From NCBI GenBank assembly GCA_039583875.1, contig CM077160.1:109507530-109571529 (forward strand): a DNA stretch of 64,000 nucleotides, given 5' to 3'. Made by a program: the position numbers and the translations under genes. Positions 11,012 through 22,742 of the stretch are shown here, one piece after another (position 1 is the stretch's first letter; every line of letters starts with the position of its first letter). Origin of the DNA: Platanthera guangdongensis (taxonomy: Eukaryota > Streptophyta > Magnoliopsida > Asparagales > Orchidaceae). Under the pieces are notes generated by a model, which did not search any database, was not told the DNA's origin, and worked only from the letters and a program-made list of their open reading frames with translations.

Positions 11012-11512
11012 TGTAAATGTTTGTTTTAGGATTGAGAGTGACCTAGAGGGGGGTGTGAATAGGTCTAATTTAAATCTTGGCTACTTTTTGGATTCTGAGA
11101 TTTACTTTTCTATGTTTATTACCCCAGTTAGATAAAACAAGAAAAACTATTCAGCAATTTAAAATAATCACAACACAACAATCACAACACAGTACACCCA
11201 AATTTATAGTGGTTCCCCAATTTATGGGTGCATCCACTTTCCCCTTCGTCTATCTAGCAATGAACTAGATTCGATCAAACTCCTCTTTTTTCTTTACTCA
11301 GATCCTCAGATCTTACAACTCAGACCAGCAGGCTCCTATAACTCAGACTTTGCAAGTCTTACTACTCAGATCACCAAGATGCCTACACCTCAAGTTCTTT
11401 CGAAAACTTACCTCGGAGTGTCCACACTCATTACTCCTCACGCAACTCCTGCCCTACAACTCAGAACAATTAGTTCCCTACAAACTCAGATAAAATCCCA
11501 ATTCTACTACAT
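11012..11512 (-). mobile_element. Element C 5' LTR, partial
   Basis: The minus-strand LTR 3' end reads ...CTAAAACAAACATTTACA. It carries the short CCCCCCTCTAGGTCACT tract, TATAAATTTGGGTGTAC and the GCGAAGGGGAAAGTGGATG block shared with the other Sirevirus-like LTRs, then degenerate ACTCAG/CTACAACTCAG repeats. It is cut by the N gap. More diverged than A, E, G and H, so probably older. Confidence 0.8.
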
Positions 11513-12012
11513 NNNNNNNNNNNNNNNNNNNNNNNNNNNNNNNNNNNNNNNNNNNNNNNNNNNNNNNNNNNNNNNNNNNNNNNNNNNNNNNNNNNNNNNN
11601 NNNNNNNNNNNNNNNNNNNNNNNNNNNNNNNNNNNNNNNNNNNNNNNNNNNNNNNNNNNNNNNNNNNNNNNNNNNNNNNNNNNNNNNNNNNNNNNNNNNN
11701 NNNNNNNNNNNNNNNNNNNNNNNNNNNNNNNNNNNNNNNNNNNNNNNNNNNNNNNNNNNNNNNNNNNNNNNNNNNNNNNNNNNNNNNNNNNNNNNNNNNN
11801 NNNNNNNNNNNNNNNNNNNNNNNNNNNNNNNNNNNNNNNNNNNNNNNNNNNNNNNNNNNNNNNNNNNNNNNNNNNNNNNNNNNNNNNNNNNNNNNNNNNN
11901 NNNNNNNNNNNNNNNNNNNNNNNNNNNNNNNNNNNNNNNNNNNNNNNNNNNNNNNNNNNNNNNNNNNNNNNNNNNNNNNNNNNNNNNNNNNNNNNNNNNN
12001 NNNNNNNNNNNN
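11513..12012. other. Assembly gap, 500 N
   Basis: Exactly 500 unknown bases, a typical fixed-size scaffold gap. Real size unknown. The left arm of the giant inverted repeat begins at its right edge. Confidence 0.99.
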
Positions 12013-13452
12013 TTCAATTGGGTTATTCTCTTTCTAAAGTTTAGAGAGAGGGGAGAGCAAGGAAGAAGAAGGAGGCTAGATCCGGTCACCGACGGAGCTT
12101 CGGGGCTCCAAATCGCAAGCTGACTTCGGATCTACGGAGGCGAGGAGATTGCGGTGCTTTAATCTGCATACATTTCCATGGCGCCAAGGACAAATGATAG
12201 GGTAACGATTATCATCCTAGGACATGTGAAGTTCTCTTTTCCTTTGCATAGGAAGCCCGCTCTCGCGAGTTTGGCGGTGAGTTGAGGCGTTCCTTCGGGT
12301 AGACATGAATAGTCCATGTTGTGTACATGTAGATTCCGTATCCATAACGGATATAAGCATGATGTGTGAAGCCTACCCGGACAAGTTGGTATGGATCGGT
12401 GATGTTGCATTGCATGAATGGCTGGAGAAGACTCCACGCGAATGTTTGTTTTTCGGGTTTTCTACGTGGTAGATTGCAACAGGGAGTCTTGGGGATTAAC
12501 TCCAAGGTGCACCCGAAAACTGGGCAGATGCGTGATTCTGCCAACATGGTGGCCTGGGTGCCAGCCTGAACATAACTGGGTTATGTGATGTGTGTAAACG
12601 ATACGGGACTCGGGGAAGCTTGACCCACGCAGACGACTTAAGTTGACGTTGCGGTGTGAGCAACGGTTAGGCGGAACCGTACCCGATCTATGTGGTTCGG
12701 TTAGAGAGACCTAAGTATGTGGTACTCGCCGTTGGCATAGATGGAGGGTCTTAGGCAGTGGCCAGAAATACCAAATGCTCACGAGATATTGTCGTCCAAG
12801 GGGTGGTGGTGAGTCAACGGACTTTGACCGTGTTCACCGAGAATGTGCCCTGAGTGCACGGGGTGTGAGGTCGTGCGTGCCCATGCCTGTGATGAAGTGT
12901 TTATTCATTATACTGCTTGGTTATGCTAACAAAGTGCAGGGAAAGAGCATTGTCACCCCGATTATGGGGGCGGGATCGTTATAATTTGGTCAGCATAGCT
13001 GACCGTTGCTTTTGTTTGTCACCGTTGCGGTGGATTGTTGCTGGCAGGTGCTGCGGAGCCGAGCGGTAAATAGCGAGCTAAAGCCAAAGTTGCTGAGCAG
13101 CCCTCGAAGGCCAATTTTTGAGTGTTTACTTGTTTATTCATGTGTGACCGGCTTGCGTGTCGTGTATGGAAGACACATTTATTTGAGTAAACAATTATAA
13201 GGCCTTAAGGCCATTGTACTTGTGTATTGTACTTCATTCCTATTGGGTTTTGTAGTGAACATTCATGCTTGTGGCTGGGTTATTTAATTTGTAACTTTTA
13301 ATAATTGCTTCCGCTAGAATGACTCTGTGTAGGACGTTGGTTATTAGTTTGATAGTATTCTATTGAGTAACCACCTGGTCTATCTGTGGTATATGACGTC
13401 GGCCCCGACCGACCTACTGTTATATGCTATGAGATGGATCGGGGTGTTTACA
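12013..13452 (+). mobile_element. Element F 3' LTR, partial (left-arm copy)
   Basis: Mirror of 55570-57019. Begins at the gap edge and ends GGGTGTTTACA at 13452, where D pol resumes. The Ty3/gypsy identity comes from the pol next to the right-arm copy. No coding sequence of its own seen. Confidence 0.85.
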
Positions 13453-15072
13453 TACCCCACAAGATAACACTTATCTGTTTGGGTTCCAGCTTGTCAGGCA
13501 TTTTATGTTGCATGTATGCCTCACAGCCCCAAACCTTAATGAACGACATACTAGGATGCTTCCCAGTCCATATATCATATGGTGTCTTTAGAACTGCTTT
13601 CGTTGGAGTGTGATTTAGTGTTAAAGCGGTAGTTTCTAGAGCAAAACCCCAAAGGAAACATGCAGATATGCATGACTCATCATCGATCGTACCATGTCTA
13701 ACAGAGTACAATTATTCCGCTCAGACACACCATTATTTTGTGGTGTTCTAGGTGGAGTGAGATGTGATACAATACCACACTCTTTCAGATGATCATGAAA
13801 CTCATGAGTTACGTATTCGCCATCTCGGTTAGATCTAAGTGCTTTAACATTCTTACCTAATTGGTTCTCCACTTCGTTCTTAAACACTTTGAACTTTTCA
13901 AAGTTTTCAGATTATTGCACTTCATAAGATACACATATTCGTATCACTGAAATCATCAGTAAATGCAACAAAGTAGAAGTACCCACCTCTAGCCATAGAA
14001 CTCATGGGTAGACATACATCACTATGTATTATACCCAATAGATCATCAGCCATCTCATTGAGCCAGTGAAAGAGATCTTAGTCATTTTGCCTAACAAATA
14101 AGATTCGTATCTCTCAAATGATTCATAATCAAATGAGTCTAGTAGCCCATCTTTATGGAGCTTGGATATATGTTTCTCATTTATATGGCCCAAACGACAA
14201 TGCCAAAGGTACGTAGAGCTCAAGTCATTTGTTCTTAGTCTTTAGTATTTTCTATGTTATAGATCTGATAGTCTAAATTTCAAGCATATAAACCATTAAA
14301 CATTTGGGCTACAACATAACAAATATCATTCTAAAATATAGAACAACCATTGTTCTTAATTATAAAAGAAAATCCAATCTGTCTAAACATGAATAGAAAT
14401 AATGTTTCTAGTTATTGCATGAACATATAACAGTTATTAAGTTCCAAAACAAGCCCACTGGGCAAAGAAAGACGGTAACCCCCACAGCGATAGCAACACT
14501 CTTGCTTCATTGCCAACGCGTAGGTCCACCTCTCATTTACTCAGCCATCTTATCCTTCCTAGTTCTTGCATATTTATACAAATGTGAGAACCACATCTGC
14601 TATCTAATACCCAGAATGACGGAGCAGAAAGGTTTATCTCTATAACATAAATACCTGAAGCGGAAGTCGTACCTCCCTCATCTTTTGCAGACCCTCAATG
14701 TACGAAGGACAATTCCTCCTCCAATGAACAACCTTGCCACAATGGTGGCACTTTCCCTCTTTCCCTGAGCCTTTATTTCAGTGCAGAAGATTTGGGCTCC
14801 AGAGCTGACTTAGGTCCTACCTTCATCTTCTTAAAGCACTTGACCTTGCCCTTACCTTTATGCACCATCAGTATGGGGCTAGCGGGCTTAGCCTTCTTCA
14901 TATTTATCTCGAACAGTTCACAACATACCTAAGAGCTCAGCCAGTGTCTTGTCTATTTCATTCATATTATAGTTCAAGACGAACTGCTCATAACTGTCCA
15001 GCAACGATTGCAGGATCAGGCCTGTTGCCAACTCTTGCCCCGAGGAAACCCTAGTCTTTCAAGGTTTCTCTA
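13453..15072 (-). pseudogene. pol: Element D gag C-terminus to integrase (left-arm copy)
   Basis: Mirror of 53940-55569. The minus strand shows the gag zinc knuckle region, a protease remnant, the pre-integrase H-H/C-C area (YLWHCRLGHINEKHI) and integrase (SERNNCTLLDMVRSMM). It carries additional single-base losses relative to the right arm. See the right-arm entry for function. Confidence 0.85.
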
Positions 15073-15077
15073 TATAC
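15073..15077. repeat. Target-site duplication of E, left copy (left arm)
   Basis: TATAC, matched by TATAC at 27708-27712. Both lie inside D gag. Confidence 0.9.
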
Positions 15078-15222
15078 TGTTGGGTACATTGGAATATATA
15101 TATCTGATTTGAAGAAGCCTCACCCTACTCAATGATATACATCAAGGTGTATTTGATGTGTTTTGAGTTTATTGGTGCAGGTTAAGTAACTGCAGGTTTG
15201 CAGGAAAAGTTTCTAAGTCCAT

Positions 15223-15902
15223 GTGTCGACACCCAGAAGAAAAGTGTCGACACTTAAGAAGACTTGTGTCGACACCCAGAGAAGCAGTGTCGACACTTGA
15301 GAGTAATTGTGTCGACACCAGGAATGCAGAGTCGACACCAGAAGGAAAGTGTCGACACATACAGGCAGTGTCGACACACAATGAAGAAATGTCTAAAGAG
15401 TCAGTGTCGACACTTAGAAGCAGTGTCGACACCCAGAGGAACTTTGTCGACATCAAAAGTGTCGACACTAGGAGGCTGTGTCGACACTCAGCAAACTTCA
15501 ACAGAGTTTAAATACAAGTGTCGACACAAAGGAGATGTGTCGACACTCAACAAAAGTCTCAACACATGAAGAATGTGTCGACACTAAGGAGAAGTGTCGA
15601 CACTCAGCAAAAGCTTCAACACAGAAGGCATGTGTCGACACAAAGAAGATGTGTCGACACTTAGCAAGTTTCAACACAAGAAGATGTGTCGACACAAAGG
15701 AGTTGTGTCGACACTTAGCAGAAATCAACTAAGTATTGAAGAAGAAATACTTGTGTCGACACACAGGATCAGAGTCGACACATTCTGAATAAGCAGTGTC
15801 GAGAAGTAGTTTCTACAACACAAGGAGTTGTGTCGACACCATGAAGGCTAGTGTCGACACTTAATCTACTTATGTCGACACTTGGTCTAATTGTGTCGAC
15901 AC
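15223..15902 (+). repeat. GTGTCGACAC palindrome array in E 5' LTR
   Basis: About 23 perfect copies and at least five variants (GAGTCGACAC, TTGTCGACAT, ATGTCGACAC, TGTCGAGAAG) in 680 bp. Part of it (15560-15720) forms higher-order units of two palindromes plus an AGCAAA..TCAACACA spacer. Confidence 0.95.
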
Positions 15903-16058
15903 TTAAAGACTATCTGTCTCGACACTTTCAGATAGTGACAGAGGTTTCAAGAAGTGACTGGATGACTTGACAGCTACCATTTCAACCAGTCAACTGCTAC
16001 TGTCAGTGCTGTCAGAAGTTCGTTAGAACCGGATCAGCCGGTCACCATGAAGAAAGTC

Positions 16059-16066
16059 TATATAAA
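16059..16066 (+). promoter_or_regulatory. LTR TATA box of E
   Basis: TATATAAA after CCGGTCACCATGAAGAAAG, at the same place in both E LTRs (26812-26819 in the 3' LTR). Confidence 0.7.
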
Positions 16067-16970
16067 GGCTTATTCCTTCAACAGAAGGCATTGAATCAGA
16101 ATAAGAAGAAGCAATCACTGAAGTGAAAAACAACACAACAAGAAGAAGACCTTCAAGTGAAGATCTAAGAAGTTGGAGAGAGAAAGCTCCTTCTAAGAAG
16201 ATAGCTGTTGAACCAGGCTGTTAAAGAAAGATTCAGATTGATATTAGAATCACAAGACAGCAGTTGATTGAAGATCATCTGCCTAGAGATTCAACCCTAC
16301 TGTGTTCTAATTCAAGAAGCTTTGAAGAAAAGCCAAGGGAGGTTGATCTCAGCAAAGTTCTTTCAAGAACTCATCAAGAAGCCAGTCAACTCTACTTTCT
16401 CAATCAGAGTTGTGGTTAATAATATTTGTATTCTTTATTTTCTGTAGGATCCTAGGGATCTGAGTTGTAAGCCTATATCTATAAAGGCTGAGTGGTAGGG
16501 CCTGTGTGCCTGAGTGTAGGAGATACATTTCTCTGAGTATAGGCCTTGTTGAAGGCTGAGTGTAGGCCTTGTTGAAGGCTGAGTGTAGGTCTTGGTGAAG
16601 ACTGAGTGGTAGGGCTTTGTGCCTGAGTTGTAGGAGTGGGATCACTCTGAGCTGTAGGAACCTATTTGGGGTTCTGAGTTGTAAGATCTGAGGATCTGAG
16701 GAATAGTGGAGAAGTTAGGCCGAATCTAGTACACTACTAGATAGGCGAAGGGGGAAAGTGGATGTACCCAGACCTTGGGGAACCACTATAAATTCTGTGT
16801 GCTCTCTGTGTGTTTATATGCTTGTGTGATTGATGTGTTAGCTGTGCTAAATTGCTGTGAAGAATTGCATATAATTTTGAGTTTCTGTCATAAAAGTTAA
16901 AAAAGATTAAGTGCACCTATTCACCCCCCCCCCCCCCCCTCTAGGTGGTTTAGGCACTAGTTCTTTCAAG

Positions 16971-16982
16971 TGGTATCATAGG
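16971..16982 (+). other. Primer binding site of E, altered
   Basis: TGGTATCATAGG. The other elements here have TGGTATCAGAGG. The G-to-T change is present in both arms. Confidence 0.85.
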
Positions 16983-17058
16983 GAGGTTACTCAAAAAGGA
17001 CATAACAGTCTGAGTAAAGATCCTGTAGGCAAAATCAGTAGAATCAAGAATCAAGAAA

Positions 17059-19069
17059 ATGGGTTCAACAGAGAATCACAAAGAGTTAGGATCCATGAAG
17101 TTGCCAATCTGCAGAAAGGATATCTTTGGCATTTGGAAAGAAAGGGTTAGACTTTTTATGGAAGCCTCAGATCCAAGAATATATATTACTGTTAAAGAAG
17201 GGTTATATGTGCCAATGAAAGTATCTGTGTTGGATGCTAATCAGAGAACTCCAAAGACTATTCAGAAATGACTAAGGATGAAATAATTCTGGTCACTATG
17301 GACAAGAGGGCTCAGAATATTATTGTAAGTGCAATTGATGATGCCACATTTCAGAATCTGATTCATTGTAAAACATCAAAAGAAATGTGGGACACACTGA
17401 TAGTCTATATGGAAGGATCTGAAGAGGTAAGACAAGACAGAAAGTCTTTATTAAATCAAGAGTATGAAAGCTTCAGACAAGGCAGGTCTGATAGCATAAC
17501 TGAATGCTACAAGAAATTCTATAGGATAGTCAATGAATTGATGTCCTATGGAAGAGAGTTCAGCAATTATGAATTGAATGATAAGTTCTTGAGATCCCTG
17601 ACTAAGGACTGGGATACCAAGATTTGTGCCATAAGGGAAATGGCCAAATTAGCAGATATACCTCCTCCAACATTGTTTGGAAAACTGTTATCTTATGAGA
17701 TGCAGTTAATGGTAAGGAAGGAGGAAGAGAAGACTACCAGAGTTGAGCACAAAGAAAGAGCTGTGGCTTTCAAGACAGAAGCCACTAGAAATATAAAAGT
17801 AAGTCTCCATCTCCACCTCAAAAAGTTGCTGAGGCTGAGACAGATAAGTCAGAAAGCAAGAATTCTGAAAGCAGTGAGAGTGATGAAGACTTTGCAGCTT
17901 TCACTAGACATTTTCAGAAGTTTCTAAAGAAGAAACAGTGGAGGTCTAAGCATCCACTTCACAGAAGTCATTAAAGAATGAAAGAAGAAAGTCCAAGCCA
18001 AGTAAAACTACATCCTCAAAGATAGTTTGTTATTGTTGCAATAGACAAGGACATGTAGTTGCTGATTGTCCAGAAAAGAGGAAAGAGTCAACATACAAGA
18101 AGAAGACTCAGTTTAAGAGCAAAAAGGAAAGATCCTTTGTTGCTAAGAAAGACAAAAGTCTGTCTGATATGTCATCTTCAGAAACTGATTCAGAAGCTGA
18201 AGCTTATATTGGACTGTTTGCTGAAGAAGAGGAAGATGAGTTCATAAAATTAATGAACTCAATATATGAGCATGAGGACAATCAGTGCCAGGGACTGATG
18301 GCCTTATCAGAAGGAGACAAAATCCAGGATCAGCCTGGACCTAGTCAGGTACAAAATTGTTCTTCAAGTTCAATTTCTAGTACTGAGTCAGATTCAGATA
18401 CATCAGCATCAAGTGATGTGAGTGGATCTGAATCTGAAGGAGACATTCATCAGTTGATTGATGAATATAGAGTATTGTTGCAGGCTTTGAAGAAAAGCAA
18501 ACTCTTGGCCAAAACTCAGGCTAAGGAGATTGCTAGTCTCAAAGTAGCTGCAACAGATTTTGACAAGTTGATTGATCAGAAACTAAATGAAATAGCCAGA
18601 CTGAAGAACATTACTGTTATTCAGATGGGAACTATTACATTTCAAGAATGATCAAATTAGAAATCTGGAGATTAGTCTTCAGAAGGAGAGAGATATTGTA
18701 GCAAGTTTTTCTAAACCAAAATCTGTTCTACCTTTGATAGATGAGTTTGTACCTCATAAGGGTAAAACTGGATTAGGGTTTACAAAACCTGCCTGGACAG
18801 TAAAGTCCAAGTCTAAGGGCAAAGCCCCAGTACTCAACAAGAAGCCTGCTGTAGATAAAACAGCCAGGGTTTATACCTAAACAAAGGTACAACAGATTTG
18901 AGTGCTGGTGTTGTGGCAAGATAGGCCACTTTGCCATAGATTGTTGGCATAATTCAATGCCAAGGTGAGTAGCAAACTGCCTGCTAGAAAAGCTACAGGT
19001 AGTTTTGTTAAGAATCAGACTAACTTGCACCAAGGACCCAAGAATTATTTGGGTTCTAAGGTAAAGTAA
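17059..19069 (+). pseudogene. gag: E gag (left-arm copy), frameshifted
   Basis: Same protein as 49942-51954 but broken by single-base losses near 17252, 17793, 17950 and others. The ATG at 17059 (GAAAATGGGTTC) lies 77 bp after the primer site. It ends at TAA 19067-19069, which is shared with A and G. Confidence 0.85.
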
Positions 19070-19081
19070 TCTGTTTTGCAG
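18965..19081 (+). other. 117-nt segment with splice-site-like ends at E gag/pol junction
   Basis: Starts AAG|GTGAGTAGC, ends CTGTTTTGCAG|GTGAG, and contains the in-frame TAA. The length is divisible by three, so removing it would join the gag and pol frames without the stop. A small intron or a readthrough site are both possible. Inference only. Confidence 0.45.
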
Positions 19082-22000
19082 GTGAGTCCAAGTGTCATGC
19101 CCCAATATGGTACTTGGACAGTGGATGTTCCGGCACATGACTGGAACTAGGGGATTGCTGAAGGACTATACATCAATCAAGGATGGTCCTAAAGTTACAT
19201 TTGGTGGTTCTGAAAAAGGAATCATAAAAGGCTTTGGTAACATTTCTAGCAACCTTATTACAATTACTCAAGTGGCTTATGTAAAGGGTTTGAAACATAA
19301 CCTCATTAGCATAAGTCAGCTGAGTGATTTAGGATATGACATCTCATTTGTCAAAGATGGTTGTCATATCAGTAGGTCAAGTGATCAAAAGATCATTCTG
19401 ACAGGATATAGGAAGAGAAATGTCTATTGTCTAGACATTATGTGTGAGAACAATGTTTCTCCTATTTGTCTTGTAGCTGATGAGAAGTCTCACATTGTGT
19501 TAAATGGCACAAGAGGCTGGCTCATCTTAACTATAAGACAATTGGCCAACTCTTTAGCAAAGAGTTAGTGAGGAATGGTCCTCAGGTTAAGTGTATAAAG
19601 GATGGGATATGCTCAGCTTGTCAAAAGGGCAAGCAGACCAGATCCACCTTTAATAGCATTGAGAACAAAGATGTTGTGAGGTGCCTATACCTCTTGCATA
19701 TGGATCTTTTTGGTCCTATGCCAGTTCACAGCCTAGGTAGGAAGGTCTATACATTTGTGGTAGTAGATGATTATTCAAGGTTTTCCTGGGTATTCTTCCT
19801 AAGGCAAAAATCTGAAACTCCTAGTATCTTTTATAGTTTTGTCAAACAAATTCAGAATGAGTTAGACAGTACAGTGGTCAAAATAAGAAGTGACCATGGT
19901 ACTGAATTCCAGTCTGATAGTATGACAAAGCTATGTGAAGAGTTTGGGATATTTCAGGAATTTTCCTCACCAAGAACACCTCAGCAAAATGGTATTGCTG
20001 AAAGGAAAAATAGAACCTTGATAGAGGCTGGTAGAACCCTATTGAGTGACACATCTCTCCCAGAATATTTCTGGGCTGAGGCAGTCAATACTGCATGTCA
20101 TGTGATCAATAGGGCTACTATCACCAAGAGCCACAATAAGACCCCCTATGAGATTGTGAAGGGCAGAAAACCAAATCTATCCTATTTCAGGATCTTTGGT
20201 TGTAAATGCTATATACTTAACAATGGTAAGTCTTATTTAACCAAGTTTGCTGCCAAATCCCAAGAGGGGATCTTTGTTGGGTACAGCAACAACAGTAAGG
20301 CTTATAGGGTCTACAACTTGACTACTCAAGTTGTAGAAGAGTCAGTACATGTAGTTGTTTGATGAAGCTAGACTCATTAACAATGAATTGTCTAGAAGTG
20401 TTTGCAGCTCCACAGGTGTGACTGAGAAGATGGACAAGCTTACTATTGAAGAAGGATCTACTGCAAGTCAGCAAGTGGATGATAGTGGCTGCTGTCCAGG
20501 GGGAGTACAAGATACTCCTGTTGCTGAAGAAGAACAAGAGGAGCTGCTGAATGAAGAAGCTGAAGGTGTACAACCAGAAGACAGGCTGCCTCCAGCAAAT
20601 TAGACATTTAAAGATCATCCAGCCAATCAAATTATTGGAGATCTCAGACAAGGGGTACAAACAAGGAGCAGGAATCTAAGTTCAGTTCTCTACTCCAGCT
20701 TTCTATCCCAAGTAGAGCCAAAGAAATTTGAAGAAGCTATCCTAGACCCTCATTGGATTGAGGCAATGCAAGAGGAGCTGAACCAGTTCAAAAGATGCAA
20801 AGTCTGGGAGCTTGTTCCTAAACCAAAGGGCCACAACATTATAGGAACTAAGTGGATCTTTAGGAACAAGTTGGATGAAAATGGAGTAATTATAAAGAAC
20901 AAAGCTAGACTAGTTGCTAAGGATATACGCAGGAAGAAGGTATTGATTTTGATCAAACCTTTGCTCCAGTAGCCAGACTGGAAGCAATAAGGATGTTCCT
21001 TGCCTATGCAACATTCCAAGGGTTCAAGGTATACCAAATGGATGTTAAGTCAGCTTTTCTGAATGGAAATCTGAAGGAAGAAGTCTATGTAGAACAGCCA
21101 TCAGGTTTTGTTGATTCTACTAAACCTAATTATGTTTATAGACTTAGGAAGGCTTTGTATGGGTTAAAACAAGCCCCTAGGGCTTGGTATGAAACCCTGT
21201 CTAGTTTCCTCATTGAGAATAAATTCACAAGGGGGAAAATAGACAAGACTCTATTCCTTAGGGAATCCAGAGGCAAGATTATCTTAGTCCAAATATATGT
21301 AGATGACATCATATTTGGGTTCTACAGAAAGTAGTCTTTGCAGAAAGTTTGCAAAACTAATGCAAGGACAATTTGAAATGAGCAGTATGGGGGAACTTAA
21401 GTTCTTCTTGGGTCTCCAAGTTAGACAGACTGAGGATGGTTTATCCATATGTCAGTCTAAGTTCACCCTAGAATTGATAAGGAAGTATGGTATGGAATCA
21501 TCCACTACCATGAAAACTCCTATGGGGTCAACAATGTCTCTAAGCAAAGATGATGCAGGGAAACCTGTAGATGAAACTTTGTATAGAGGGATAGTTGGCT
21601 CCCTACTATATTTGACTGCAAGTAGACCAGATATCATGTATGCTACATGTGTCTGTGCTAGGTACCAAGCTTGCCCTAAAGAATCTCACTTGACAGCAGT
21701 CAAAAAATTTTGAGATATCTTAAGGGCACTCCTTATCTAGGCCTTTGGTACCCTAGGAATGGAGAGTTTGAACTGACAGGTTATTCAGATGCAGATTTTG
21801 CAGGCTGCAAGGAAGATAGGAAAAGTACAACAGGTACCTGTCAATTCCTAGGTGGAAGGCTGATATCATGGAGTAGCAAGAAACAAACAAGTGTGGCTAT
21901 CTCCACAGCAGAGTCAGAGTATGTTGCTGCAGGAAGTTGCTGTGCTCAACTTCTATGGATTCAACATCAGCTAGAAGATTATGGTATTCAAGTAAGTAGA

Positions 22001-22240
22001 ACACCTTTATTTTGTGATTCTACAAGTGCTATTTCTATTGCAAATAATCCTGTCTCCCATAGTAGGACTAAGCACATAGAAATAAAATACCATTTTCTAA
22101 GGAAACATGTGGAAAAAGGAGATATTTCACTAGAGTATATTAATACAGATAATCAGCTAGCTGACATGTATACTAAGCCCTTAGATGAAACCAAATTCAA
22201 TAAATTTAAAATTGAATTAGGGATGATAAACTTAGAATAG
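19070..22240 (+). pseudogene. pol: E pol (left-arm copy), frameshifted
   Basis: Same domains as the right-arm pol. Several conserved residues are intact here that are changed on the right (for example DLFGP and GLKQAPRA), yet it is broken by indels near 19093, 19130, 19485, 20350, 20600, 20920, 21320 and 21706. Ends at TAG 22238-22240. Confidence 0.88.
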
Positions 22241-22266
22241 TTTATAAAATTGGCTAAGTAAAATAG

Positions 22267-22592
22267 TGTCGACACACAGAGTTGTCTGTGTCGACACATA
22301 GAAGTGGTGTCGACATTTCAGAGAAATGGTGTCGACACATCTAGGAAGTCTGTGTCGACACTTCAGAGAATTAGTGTCGACACATGCAGTGTAGGTGTCG
22401 ACACATCCAAGGTGGTGTCGACACTTAGCTACACAGAATTAGTCTAGTAAGTCTCGACTAAGTGTCGAGCTAAGTGGTGTCGACACATATATAAGTGTCG
22501 ACACATATATTTTGTCGACTATACTTGTGTCGACACATAGTTGTCGAGACATTATAAGTAAGTGTCGACACTTTTCAACAGTGTCGACACAA
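22267..22592 (+). repeat. Internal GTGTCGACAC palindrome array of E
   Basis: About a dozen perfect copies plus variants between the pol stop and the third ORF, in the same order of flanking words as in A (for example GACACATCTAGGAAGT, CTCGACTAAGTGTCGAGC). Confidence 0.95.
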
Positions 22593-22636
22593 TTTAAGTA
22601 TTTTGACGCGCCCTTTCATCTTCGATTCTAGAAAGG

Positions 22637-22644
22637 TATAAATA
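22637..22644 (+). promoter_or_regulatory. Putative internal TATA box of E
   Basis: TATAAATA in GAAAGGTATAAATAGG, 106 bp before the third-ORF ATG. Position and sequence are conserved with A (3706). Confidence 0.6.
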
Positions 22645-22742
22645 GGTTTTGCCATTGTTTGTCGACACGCTCACCAAAGTTTCGAGACCAAACTTGTGTG
22701 TCGACATCTCTCTTCTCTAAATTCAAATTTCTTCAAACCCTA

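Larger units (their letters stand above)
15078..16968 (+). mobile_element. E 5' LTR (left-arm copy)
   Basis: TGTTGGGTACATTGG...TTCTTTCA, 1891 bp. Palindrome array 15223-15902, ACCGGATCAGCCGGT at about 16028, TATATAAA at 16059-16066, GGCTGAGTGTAGG repeats 16485-16680, long C run at about 16923-16939. Confidence 0.93.

Noticed and set aside
11379..12089. Open frames spanning the N gap on both strands
   Set aside because: They consist almost wholly of unknown bases.
12159..12569. Possible host gene in 12013-13452 and 55570-57019
   Set aside because: The stretch lies inside TG...CA ends of the gypsy LTR next to its polypurine tract; frames are short and on both strands.
15223..15902. CRISPR array (short palindromic repeats with unique spacers)
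   Set aside because: Repeats are only 10 bp, spacing is irregular, they lie inside LTRs of a plant retrotransposon, and no cas genes are present.
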